Assembly (NCBI RefSeq): GCF_018332695.1
Contig: NZ_BOQN01000150.1
Span: 1 to 44,033 of the forward strand
Origin: Paractinoplanes toevensis
Lineage (GTDB): Bacteria > Actinomycetota > Actinomycetes > Mycobacteriales > Micromonosporaceae
Reading direction: 5' to 3'
DNA length: 44,033 nt
The notes below the pieces were generated by a model that ran no database searches, was not told the origin of the DNA, and saw only the letters and a list, made by a program, of their open reading frames with translations. Within the stretch, counting starts at the first letter, position 1. Every line of letters starts with the position of its first letter. The position numbers and the translations under genes were made by a program. Positions 15,397 through 23,300 of this stretch are shown here, in pieces.

Positions 15397-16508
15397 CCGT
15401 CGCCCCCCAGTGGTGCGCCCTGTTCTCGCATGAACGGCACCGGGTCGATGGCGCCGGCGCTGGACCGATCGTTGTTGAGGTGCACCTCGAAGTGCAGGTG
15501 CGGCCCGGAGGAGTTGCCGCTCGTGCCGACCCGGCCGAGAACATCGCCGGCCGCGACCTCCTGGCCCTCCTTGACGAAGGGGCGCTGCACCATGTGGCAG
15601 TACCGGGTCATGATGTTACCGGCGCTCTGGATCTCGACCATCCAACCGCAACCACCCTTACCCGGGTAACCATCGACATTGCAGGTCTGCCGGCCGCTGT
15701 GGTCCTCGTCGCACTTCACCTTCGAGACGATGCCGCTCGCGGCGGCGTGGATCGGCGTGTACCTGCCGGCGATCAGGTCGACGCCCTGGTGCGACGGCCG
15801 GCTCGCGGTGCGGAAACCGGAGCCGACCGCCGCCTTGACCGGACTGGTCCAGCCGGAGGCGGCGATCTGCCCGGACGCGGTACAGACCATGCTGATCGAA
15901 CTACCGACCGCGGCGGCCGCGCCGTCCGCGAGCGTGTTCACGATCTGGGTGGCCAGTGGTTCGTGCTTGGCGTAGGCGTCGGGATACGCGCTGATCTGCA
16001 CGCGCTGCGCCGCCTCAGTGAGTGGCATGGTCTCCCAGCCGGCGATCGTCTTGAGCTTGTCGTAGAACTTCGTACTCGCGTACACCGGGTCCATGATCTG
16101 CGCCGGCGTTCCCCAGCCGGCACTGGGTCGCTGCTGGAAGAGGCCGAGTGAGTCGTGGTCGTTCCGGGAGCCGAGATTGCCGAGGTTGCTGAGCCGGGAC
16201 TCCTGCATCGCGGTGGCGATCGCGATGACCCAGGCTCGTGGTGGCAGCTTCAGATCGGAGCCGACGTTGATGATGATTGCCGCGTTCCGGATCTGCGCCG
16301 CCCCATAGGGCCGGACCCGTGGCAGCTTGGAATCCGGATCTACCGGGCCGCCCTTGCCACAGCCGAGCGAGGCGTTCAGCTTCTTCGTGCCATCGTCGTT
16401 GAGCCCCCCGAGTAGGACGGCGGTGACGCCCCCGCCGCAGCAGAGCAGGGCGAGCGTCGCGACCAGCGCGACGAGCAGGACTATCTTTCGTGGCCGCGGG
16501 ACATTCAT
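15393..16508 (-). CDS. Bifunctional lytic transglycosylase-like / M23 endopeptidase (VirB1-like)
   Basis: A 371-residue exported cell-wall hydrolase. An N-terminal hydrophobic helix (about 8-35) acts as signal or anchor. Next comes a lysozyme/transglycosylase-like domain with probable catalytic E103 in AMQESRL and the SLGLFQQRPSAGWG segment. The C-terminal LytM domain has the complete M23 zinc site: H240-Q-G-V-D244, catalytic-type H305 (RYCHM) and H337-L-H339 (GPHLHFEV). Two-domain hydrolases of this kind are the VirB1-like, wall-opening components of Gram-positive type IV secretion systems. Start set at ATG 16508, which overlaps the previous stop as ATGA; an upstream in-frame ATG at 16541 lies inside that gene. 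Confidence 0.9.
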   Translation of the reverse strand: MNVPRPRKIVLLVALVATLALLCCGGGVTAVLLGGLNDDGTKKLNASLGCGKGGPVDPDSKLPRVRPYGAAQIRNAAIIINVGSDLKLPPRAWVIAIATAMQESRLSNLGNLGSRNDHDSLGLFQQRPSAGWGTPAQIMDPVYASTKFYDKLKTIAGWETMPLTEAAQRVQISAYPDAYAKHEPLATQIVNTLADGAAAAVGSSISMVCTASGQIAASGWTSPVKAAVGSGFRTASRPSHQGVDLIAGRYTPIHAAASGIVSKVKCDEDHSGRQTCNVDGYPGKGGCGWMVEIQSAGNIMTRYCHMVQRPFVKEGQEVAAGDVLGRVGTSGNSSGPHLHFEVHLNNDRSSAGAIDPVPFMREQGAPLGGDG

Positions 16509-17059
16509 GACCCGTCCCAGTCGATGCCGTCGACGAGCCAATGTCCGTCCGGCGCGACCAGTCGCAGGTTGAGCTTGCCGGAATCCATCGTCACGACAGC
16601 GTTCACCACGGTCGCGCTGACCGGCACCAGGCTGGGGCGGCCGATCACCCGCTCGGCCGGGACCCCGGCCGGGTCGACGCCGTCGAGTTCACCGGCCAGA
16701 TTCTTGGTGGCATTGGGCAGCAGGCGATCGCGCCAGTTCTTGGGGGTGACGCTCTTGTGGTTGCACCAGGCCGAGGCGAAGGCATACGCGACCGTCTCGG
16801 GCTGGGCCCGGCCCGGAATCGTCGATGGGCTCGGCGGCGGATCCGTGTCGATGATGCTGTCGTCGTCGCTGGGATCGATGCTGATCGCCGGCGCTGGCGA
16901 CGCACTGCCCAGCGACGGCGAGTTGGGGTCACCATCGGCGAACAACCGGCCGATGCCGATCACGGCCGCGATGATCGCGACGATCACCAGAGCGACGCCC
17001 CAGCGGGAACGGAATATGCGGTTGAGGCCGAGTTCGAGTATCCGGGGCATGCCGATCAC
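16505..17059 (-). CDS. Single-pass membrane protein, possible VirB8/TcpC-like component
   Basis: A 184-residue protein with a short basic cytoplasmic tail, one membrane helix at about 19-41 (WGVALVIVAIIAAVIGIGRL), a Pro/Ser/Asp-rich linker, then a domain of about 100 residues rich in alternating strands at the end (VVNAVVTMDSGKLNLRLVAPDGHWLVDGIDWDG). That topology and the strand-ending layout match the NTF2-like extracellular domains of VirB8/TcpC/TraM components, but sequence identity is not recognisable, so this is an inference from context. GTG 17059 overlaps the TrbL-like stop (GTGA), and its own stop overlaps the hydrolase start. Confidence 0.7.
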   Translation of the reverse strand: MIGMPRILELGLNRIFRSRWGVALVIVAIIAAVIGIGRLFADGDPNSPSLGSASPAPAISIDPSDDDSIIDTDPPPSPSTIPGRAQPETVAYAFASAWCNHKSVTPKNWRDRLLPNATKNLAGELDGVDPAGVPAERVIGRPSLVPVSATVVNAVVTMDSGKLNLRLVAPDGHWLVDGIDWDGS

Positions 17060-19038
17060 TTAGCCTCGGTGCGCACCCGCGGAGTGGCCGGTTCCCGAGT
17101 GGTGTTTCCGGTCTCCGGTCGGTAGATCGCGTAAGACGCAGGCTGCTCGGACACGTCGGGTTCACTCCAGGAGGCTGCGCGCCGTGGGCGGCCCGGGCCG
17201 GCCGGCTTCTGACTCGGTGCGTCGCCCGAGGTGGTCGGTGCGTTCTCGCGCTCCGACTCCTTGCCGTCCGGCCGGATCTGGGCCGGGACCACTTCTCGGC
17301 CGCCGGTACGCGACGGCTCCAGTTCCCTCCGGTTGGCCGCATGCGACGGGTCCTCGAGGCGCGCCTCCGGGCGAAGGTTGCCTTGGTCCACGTAGACGGT
17401 CCGGCCGTTCTTGCCCATGGTCGGTTCTCGGGTGCCCCCAGCATCGGCGATGTCGAGCTTCGCGGCCTCGCGCATGTCCCGGAAGAACCGCCGATGCCAC
17501 GACCCAGCCGAGACGATGGCCCGCGTGCCGTCCTTGCCACCCAGTTGGGTGATCCGACGATAAGGACGCAGTAGCAGCCAACCAACGACGCCGCAGAGCC
17601 AAACAAGAACAACTTGCAGCCATCCGGCCAGGCTGGCCGTGTTCATGATCAGGTCGACTGCAAAAAGATAGATCGCCGCGCCGGTGCCAAAGATCGCAAT
17701 ATTGAAAATTGCGGCCACGACCGCATTGCCCAGCCGTCGAATTCCGGCACTTGCGGGACGTAGAAGTCCGACAGTGCCGAGGATGGGTGCAGCGATTACT
17801 GCCCATCGGAAGATCAAGAAGCCAAGGAGGACCAGAACCGATGCGGTAAGATCAAACATCGCGAACAGGACGGCGGCCAGCATGGCGATAAAACCAGCGC
17901 CGATCCGGTCCATGCCGTTGACGCCCTGAAGATATTCGTAGGCCTCGGGGTCTTCTTGTTTGACCTGTTCGGCGACTTTTTCCCACTGAGCTTTTTTGCG
18001 ATCTAGTGTGCCATCACGGGTTTCTGGGTTGGCGCGAATTCTCTCCACCTCGGCCCAGGAGAGCGAGCGGGCGTCGTAGAGCGCACGTCCGTACTTCTTC
18101 GCAGTTTCGCTGTCCGCAGATCCGAGAAGGCCGCGTAGCCAGTTACGGTAGAGCATGGTCTCGGTGGCCGTGTCGCTCGCGCGGACCGCGGGGGGCCTGT
18201 TGTCCTGACACGCCTCTGGGTCGCCGAGAACACAATTGTTGGCATCGGAATTTTCTGGCCGCGGTCCAACCGCGTCGTGCACTACGCCCAGCGTGGTGAT
18301 CAAGCTCTGGTCTGCAAGATTTGCCGATCGTACCGGCCAAGCGGCAATAGCCGTGACAGCAACCATGACCAAAATTGCCCAACCGGCAGTGGTCGTTGCA
18401 GCGCCCATGTCCGCCTGACGCGATCGCCAGAGTAGGTAGAGGCCGACAATCGCCAGCGTAATTACACCGAAAACGCTGAAGACCTTTTGGTATACGGCCT
18501 TCGTGGCCTGATCTACCAGAGGATCGGCCCAGCCCCACAAGGTTTGTGGATCCCACGCGCGCTCTCGTAGAGCGTTCGAGGCGCCAATGACCGAGGTGGC
18601 AATCATAAATTCGCCATTGGCGACAGTTGTTTCGAATTTATAATCTGGATCTATAAGAGTCGACGCGCAGCCGCTATCCAAGTCATAGGTGGTGTAGGCG
18701 TAGCCTGCATATCCGTATTGGCTGTAAATCCCCTGTGTGCCCTGTGCCGATGCCGACTCTGGCTGCTCGGCGAACCAACCCGCTAGGCCGGAATCCGGTG
18801 TGCTGGGAGTCGGAGGCAGAAGACATTGGGCACGGCTGGCGCTCACATCGGCCAGACGACTAACGCAAGATCGGAAATCCTTCTGCCACTCCTCCGTGCT
18901 GCAAGCGCCACCCGGCGCTCGCAGCACCCCGCCGCCGATGGCTGCCCCCGCAGGCGTGGGCGCCGCCACGGCCCAAACGATCGACGCCACCACCGTGACG
19001 AACATCGTCATGGCCAGCGCCAACGCCCGCCGCACCAT
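17056..19038 (-). CDS. TrbL/VirB6-like polytopic membrane protein
   Basis: A 660-residue protein with a signal peptide (about 1-33, ending PTPAGAA), an exported Cys-containing domain, about six to seven membrane helices (including VFSVFGVITLAIVGLYLLW, GWAILVMVAVTAIAAW, ASVLVLLGFLIFRWAVIAAP, LGNAVVAAIFNIAIFG and VVLVWLCGVVGWLLL), and a hydrophilic, charged C-terminal tail of about 160 residues. This is the architecture of TrbL/VirB6/ConG inner-membrane channel components. ATG 19038 lies 1 nt after the VirB4 stop with GGAGG upstream. The central part is noticeably AT-richer than its neighbours (for example around 17640-17900 and 18590-18680), suggesting acquisition or relaxed composition. Confidence 0.82.
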   Translation of the reverse strand: MVRRALALAMTMFVTVVASIVWAVAAPTPAGAAIGGGVLRAPGGACSTEEWQKDFRSCVSRLADVSASRAQCLLPPTPSTPDSGLAGWFAEQPESASAQGTQGIYSQYGYAGYAYTTYDLDSGCASTLIDPDYKFETTVANGEFMIATSVIGASNALRERAWDPQTLWGWADPLVDQATKAVYQKVFSVFGVITLAIVGLYLLWRSRQADMGAATTTAGWAILVMVAVTAIAAWPVRSANLADQSLITTLGVVHDAVGPRPENSDANNCVLGDPEACQDNRPPAVRASDTATETMLYRNWLRGLLGSADSETAKKYGRALYDARSLSWAEVERIRANPETRDGTLDRKKAQWEKVAEQVKQEDPEAYEYLQGVNGMDRIGAGFIAMLAAVLFAMFDLTASVLVLLGFLIFRWAVIAAPILGTVGLLRPASAGIRRLGNAVVAAIFNIAIFGTGAAIYLFAVDLIMNTASLAGWLQVVLVWLCGVVGWLLLRPYRRITQLGGKDGTRAIVSAGSWHRRFFRDMREAAKLDIADAGGTREPTMGKNGRTVYVDQGNLRPEARLEDPSHAANRRELEPSRTGGREVVPAQIRPDGKESERENAPTTSGDAPSQKPAGPGRPRRAASWSEPDVSEQPASYAIYRPETGNTTREPATPRVRTEAK

Positions 19039-19039
19039 C

Positions 19040-22000
19040 TCAAGCCTCCAGGTCGGACGGCAACATCGGAATCGCCGAGGGCGCCGCCTTGGCCGCCGTA
19101 GGCGTCGTATCCAGGTGCTCCAGCAGACCTTCAACGTACGACACGTCGACACGTACTTTCTGGACGCGTCCATCGACGTCGCGCATCACGAACTCGCGGA
19201 ATCCGAGCCGGTTCGACGACGAGGTGTCTACCTGGGATAGGGAAGCCAGCGTCGCTTCGTACCCGTCGTGGACCGGCACCCGGAGGAGGCGTAGTGCTTC
19301 CGAGGCGATCTCCTGGTCTTCGGCGATTCGGCCGACGAAGACGGTGGAGACGAGGTTTTGCACGTCCAGGCCGAGGATGTCGCGCGGGTTCTGCGAGGCG
19401 ACCAGGGCCGCGAGGTTCCACTTCCGGGAGTCGCGGGCGAGGCGGACGAGGAAGGAGCGGCCGGACCGCCAGCCTTCCATGAAGTGGGCTTCGTCCAGGC
19501 CGACCATCTTGCGGGAGCTCATCGAGCCGCCGTAGCAGCGGCGGACCGCGAGCCGGTGCGCGGTGTGCAGCATGGGCAGGGCGAGTGATTCTTCGGCCGA
19601 CCAGTACTCGCGCTCGATCTTCAGGTCGGGCAGGCGGAGGCCGGCCATGGTGATGACGGTGAGGGCCGCGTCGGCGCCGAGCAGGTGCGCGGGTGGCGAG
19701 CCGAAGAAGAGCAGCGCCAGCGGCATCTCGGCGGTGTCGAGGAGCAGGTTGGCGAGTTCCTTGCCGTCGTCGTCGAGGCCCTGGAGGGTGCGGACGACGT
19801 CGTCGAGGGTGGAGGTCTCCTCGGCGGGCACCTGGCGGACGGCGTGCCGGAGCAGGGTCGCGGTGGAGGCTTCCTTGGCGACCTGCGGCGGCACCAGCAT
19901 CGAGCAGATGTCCTGGACGAGCATGCGGCGCTCGGCGCGGGCGTTGGAGACGGCGATCTCGAACTCGCGGTCGCCGCCGGGGCCGGTGGCGAACTCGGAG
20001 CGGACGGGGGTGGGGATCAGCGCGTACGGCGCGAGGGTGCCCTGTTCGGAACCGGTCAGATTGAGCACCCGGGAGTACGGCTTCAACTCGGGCATGGAGC
20101 ACAGCCGGGCGAGCGGCCCGGACGGGTCGAGCAGGGTGACCTGGACGCCGCGCCGGGCGTTCAGGTAGCCCAGCGCGCCCATGAGCGTCGACTTGCCACC
20201 GCCGGGCTCGGCCACGAACACCCCGAGGCCGGAGCGTTCCCGTACCTCCATCGGGAAGTGCAGGTCGAGGAAGACGGGACGCCGGCAGGTCCCGGACGTG
20301 CGCCCGATGAGGTCTCCCCGTCGGTCGCCGACGGTCGATGCCGCCTGCGGCACGGCCGCGGCCAGCAGTTTGACCGGCATCCGCCGGACGTAGCCGGTGT
20401 TGGCGATGGGCTCGCCGGGGATGAATTCGCGGGCGAGCTGATCCTGGTTCTTCGGGTGCTGCAGGGAGATCCGCAGTTCCCGGGAGTAGAGCTGGATGAG
20501 CCGGCGAGCCCGTTCGAGGCATTCCTCGCGGGTGGCGCCGCTGACCGCGATCCGGTGCCAGCCGTGCGCGCGGGCCGACTCGACCGGGAGGCCGGTGGTC
20601 ATCTCGTCGCCGATGACGAGGGCGCGCTTGGCCAGGCGTTCCAGCTCGGGCGGCGCGTCGATGCCGTGCTCGGCGTAGTCGAGCTGCTGGGACCGGATCA
20701 TCCGGAGCCGGTGCTCGAGGTTCTTGAAGGAGCTGCCGGAGCCGAGGATGTCGATCCGCGAGGAGATCTCCATGGGCCAGGGCAGTCGCTCGTGGAAGTG
20801 CAGCCAGGGCTCGTGCTTCTCGGGGATCTCGAGGGGTTCCATCCGGCCGACGGAGAGGACGGCGACGTGCCGTTCCTCGCCGGTCATCCGGTTGACCAGC
20901 TTGACCGTGGAGCCGTAGGGCGTGCGGTAGCGCTCGACCTGTTCGGTGAGGGCGAGCAGGTCGCCGGTCTCCCACTGCCCGTTGGTGATCGGCGAGAGCA
21001 TCGTGGGCGGTGCCATGCCCAGCGCCACCGAGCGGTAGAGCAGCCATTCCAGCTCGGCTGGGTTGACCCGGCGCCCGCGCATTCCGAACGCGCTGAGCAC
21101 CTCGTCGAACTGCTCGACGGTGCGCCCGAGCTTGCGGCGCTCGCCGTCGGTGGTGCCGCGCCCGAAGACCCGCATGATCCGTTCGGCGAACGTGTCACCG
21201 AGGGACCGCCGCGCGAACGTCACCCCGAGGTAGGTCTGCCCTTCGGCGTGGTTGACCGAGAGCAGGTGCCGCTGGGCGGCCACGAGATGGTCCGACCAGG
21301 AGGTGCCGCCGCGCACGTCGGGCAGCGGTTTCGCGGTGAACGAGTCGACCGTGCGGGCCCATTCGTCGGCCGGGAAGGGCCGGTTGGTGCGGCGCAGGTG
21401 CAGCCGGAAGCCGGCCAGGCCGGCGTACTGCTCGGAGATGGCCGACAGCAGCGCCTCGCGTTCGGCGTCGGGCCGGAAGGCCCAGCGCACCTCGGGCAGC
21501 GAATACCAGGCCGTCACCGTGCTCTGGGTGAAGGTCAGATGGCCGGCGATCTCGCTGATCGCGAGCTCCATCGCCGGATCGCGATCACCGAACTTGATCT
21601 TGTTGGGCCGCAGCGGCGCGGCCTTGATTTCCTTCTGCTTCTTCGGCTTCGCCGGAACCGGCGCCTTTTCCCTGCGCTTGGCGGGTGGTGGCGCTGCTTC
21701 GGCGGGTACGGGCAGGTCCGGCTCGGCCTGCGGAGCGTACGGCTGGACCTCCGCACCGCGATTGCCGACCGTCTGCCACAGTGGCGTCGGCGGCTCCGGA
21801 GCGGGCGCGGGCACCGGCACCGGTGGCGCGCTGGTTACCGGGGTGTTGGCCGGCCAGTCGTCGACGTCGGGCCAGGCGCCGTCACCCTCCTGATAGAAAT
21901 CTGCCTTCGGCCCGGCGGGTGCCCGGTTGTAGGGCCCGCTGTCCACCGCGGGCGGAGCCGGCGGCGGCACGGTCGGCAGAGCCTGCGAGACCGGCGGGGT

Positions 22001-22336
22001 CGGCGAATCGAAGTCGAAGTCGAAGTCGGGGTCGGCGGCTTCCGGAGGAGTGGCCGGCGCCGGGGCGGCGGAGATCGGGGGTGCCGTCCCGCCGAAGAGG
22101 TCCAGGAACGGCGAATCGATGTCCAGGCTGGTGTCGACGGCACCGCCGCGCGGCCGGACCGGCTGAGGCGCCTGGAAGACACCGACCGCGCCGTGTCCCG
22201 GCGCGGCGACAAGCTCTTCGGGGTTGCCCTCCGCCGAATCTGGCGAAGAGTAGTGGTCCGAGCGCACACCGTTACTCTGCCTGCCCGGCGTGTTGGCATC
22301 CGCCCGGGGCTGCCCGTGCGGTGAGGGTCCGGTCAT
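19040..22336 (-). CDS. VirB4/TraC-like type IV secretion ATPase with disordered N-terminal extension
   Basis: A 1098-residue motor ATPase. Residues 1-250 are Pro/Ala-rich and probably disordered, with an FDFDFD acidic patch; the VirB4-type domain follows. The P-loop is AEPGGGKST (about 709-717) and Walker B is MVGLDEAHFM (about D947-E948), followed by a SQNPRDI motif typical of VirB4/TraC. VirB4 is the universal ATPase of type IV secretion. ATG 22336 is used; it overlaps the stop of a 13-codon reading frame as ATGA and has only a weak SD of its own. Downstream, the TrbL-like gene starts 1 nt after its stop. The reading frame reaches 22423, but that part lies inside the PrgI gene. Confidence 0.88.
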   Translation of the reverse strand: MTGPSPHGQPRADANTPGRQSNGVRSDHYSSPDSAEGNPEELVAAPGHGAVGVFQAPQPVRPRGGAVDTSLDIDSPFLDLFGGTAPPISAAPAPATPPEAADPDFDFDFDSPTPPVSQALPTVPPPAPPAVDSGPYNRAPAGPKADFYQEGDGAWPDVDDWPANTPVTSAPPVPVPAPAPEPPTPLWQTVGNRGAEVQPYAPQAEPDLPVPAEAAPPPAKRREKAPVPAKPKKQKEIKAAPLRPNKIKFGDRDPAMELAISEIAGHLTFTQSTVTAWYSLPEVRWAFRPDAEREALLSAISEQYAGLAGFRLHLRRTNRPFPADEWARTVDSFTAKPLPDVRGGTSWSDHLVAAQRHLLSVNHAEGQTYLGVTFARRSLGDTFAERIMRVFGRGTTDGERRKLGRTVEQFDEVLSAFGMRGRRVNPAELEWLLYRSVALGMAPPTMLSPITNGQWETGDLLALTEQVERYRTPYGSTVKLVNRMTGEERHVAVLSVGRMEPLEIPEKHEPWLHFHERLPWPMEISSRIDILGSGSSFKNLEHRLRMIRSQQLDYAEHGIDAPPELERLAKRALVIGDEMTTGLPVESARAHGWHRIAVSGATREECLERARRLIQLYSRELRISLQHPKNQDQLAREFIPGEPIANTGYVRRMPVKLLAAAVPQAASTVGDRRGDLIGRTSGTCRRPVFLDLHFPMEVRERSGLGVFVAEPGGGKSTLMGALGYLNARRGVQVTLLDPSGPLARLCSMPELKPYSRVLNLTGSEQGTLAPYALIPTPVRSEFATGPGGDREFEIAVSNARAERRMLVQDICSMLVPPQVAKEASTATLLRHAVRQVPAEETSTLDDVVRTLQGLDDDGKELANLLLDTAEMPLALLFFGSPPAHLLGADAALTVITMAGLRLPDLKIEREYWSAEESLALPMLHTAHRLAVRRCYGGSMSSRKMVGLDEAHFMEGWRSGRSFLVRLARDSRKWNLAALVASQNPRDILGLDVQNLVSTVFVGRIAEDQEIASEALRLLRVPVHDGYEATLASLSQVDTSSSNRLGFREFVMRDVDGRVQKVRVDVSYVEGLLEHLDTTPTAAKAAPSAIPMLPSDLEA

Positions 22337-22374
22337 GCGCCAACCCCGACTAGGCGTACGGCAAAACTGGTCAT
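22333..22374 (-). CDS. 13-codon bridging reading frame (possible coupling leader)
   Basis: ATG 22374 overlaps the PrgI-family stop (ATGA) and is preceded by a strong SD, GGGAGGAG (22387-22380). The frame encodes MTSFAVRLVGVGA and stops with TGA at 22335-22333, itself overlapping the VirB4 ATG as ATGA. A ribosome could thus be handed from prgI to virB4 through this mini-cistron. Alternatively it marks a frameshift that separated an original VirB4 N-terminus. The peptide itself has no recognised function. Confidence 0.4.
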   Translation of the reverse strand: MTSFAVRLVGVGA

Positions 22375-22733
22375 ACCAGCTCCTCCCGAACCCGGATGCG
22401 AGTGGCGACAAGTCTCGGATCACGCTGCTCGACGGCCGGTTCGCGGGTGCGGCGCCAGTCGGTGAGCGCGGTCTTGATTACCAGCCGGGCCGGCCGGTCC
22501 GGGTCGACATGCCGGAACACGTAGGACGTGCTGACCATGGCGAGGGCGATCTCCCACGCCGGGAACGGGTCGAAGTCGAACGTGAGCAGGTAGTGCAGGA
22601 ACATGAAGACCGGAACCAGCAGCACGAACATGCCGTACTGCGCGTACGGCAGGTGGATGGGCAGCGTGTATCCGGGCGGACCCAGATAGACCAAGCGCGC
22701 CCGATAGATGTCGTCGTCGGTACGGAGCCGCAT
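22371..22733 (-). CDS. PrgI-family (VirB3-like) membrane protein
   Basis: A 120-residue protein with two adjacent hydrophobic segments (about YGMFVLLVPVFMFLHYLL and the following PFPAWEIALAMVSTSYVF) and hydrophilic ends, the size and topology of PrgI/VirB3-like subunits that sit immediately upstream of VirB4 ATPases in Gram-positive conjugation operons. ATG 22733 lies 1 nt after the stop of the pilin-like gene (TGA-G-ATG). Its last codons contain the SD for the next start. The family call rests on size, topology and position rather than a diagnostic motif. Confidence 0.72.
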   Translation of the reverse strand: MRLRTDDDIYRARLVYLGPPGYTLPIHLPYAQYGMFVLLVPVFMFLHYLLTFDFDPFPAWEIALAMVSTSYVFRHVDPDRPARLVIKTALTDWRRTREPAVEQRDPRLVATRIRVREELV

Positions 22734-22734
22734 C

Positions 22735-23007
22735 TCAGCTGAAGATCAGGTCGATGAGGTAGTCGCCGACGAAGAACAATGTGGCCGCACCGGCGATGAA
22801 GGCCAGGCCGACGATGGCGATGGCCGAGCTGGTGAGCACCTTGGATATTTCGCCTCGGCTGGCGCGTCCGATGAAGATCACGCCGAGGACCGCCAGCAGG
22901 ATGGGTGCGATGTTGCTGGCGAAGAAGGTGACGATCCCTTGGGTGTTGATGCCCTTGGGCTCGGCGGCCAGCGTCGCGACGTGCGCGGCGAGCTCTGTGG
23001 CGATCAT
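22735..23007 (-). CDS. Small two-helix membrane protein, VirB2/TrbC pilin-like
   Basis: A 90-residue protein with a short amphipathic N-terminus and two membrane helices (about IVTFFASNIAPILLAVLGVIF and SAIAIVGLAFIAGAATLFFVG), separated by a basic cytoplasmic turn (GRASRGEISK). This is the shape of VirB2/TrbC-type pilins and of the small first genes of Gram-positive type IV operons. GGGGAGG lies 8 nt before ATG 23007. First gene of the seven-gene leftward operon. There is no cleavable signal peptide of the usual kind, so processing into a pilus is unproven. Confidence 0.65.
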   Translation of the reverse strand: MIATELAAHVATLAAEPKGINTQGIVTFFASNIAPILLAVLGVIFIGRASRGEISKVLTSSAIAIVGLAFIAGAATLFFVGDYLIDLIFS

Positions 23008-23300
23008 TGGTAAACCTCCCCGCGTCCGGTTTGGGGGATCCGGACACGCTGCAGTTGTGAAGCCGCACGGCGACGCCCATATCGTGCTACTTCCAGCTCA
23101 CCGCGTCGAGTGAGCCGTTCGGGCACTGCCATGCTCGTCTGCTCTCTTCGGTTCGTTCATGATGCCCAGACCCGAAGCGTACGGCCCGTACTTCTTGTCT
23201 ACAAGCGCCTGAAACGTTACTCAAGGTGAGCGCGTGCATGAAAATGAGTCACCGGCCATCGTACACACGTGCGACAAACCGCCCGGCCTACCCTTGCTCT
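23008..23300. other. Divergent control region between the type IV-like operon and folP
   Basis: A 293-bp gap that must contain the leftward promoter of the secretion-like operon and the rightward promoter of the folP operon. TACCCT (23289-23294) ends 6 nt before GTG 23301 and fits a leaderless -10 element for folP. Upstream, AAGGTGAG at 23223-23230 could serve ATG 23238 as a longer folP start. I see no clear operator, hairpin or attachment repeat. Confidence 0.5.

Noticed and set aside
8690..23300. Complete integrative conjugative element or prophage
   Set aside because: No integrase, excisionase, relaxase, replication or phage structural gene, no tRNA and no flanking att-like direct repeats were found, so only a secretion-like locus is claimed.
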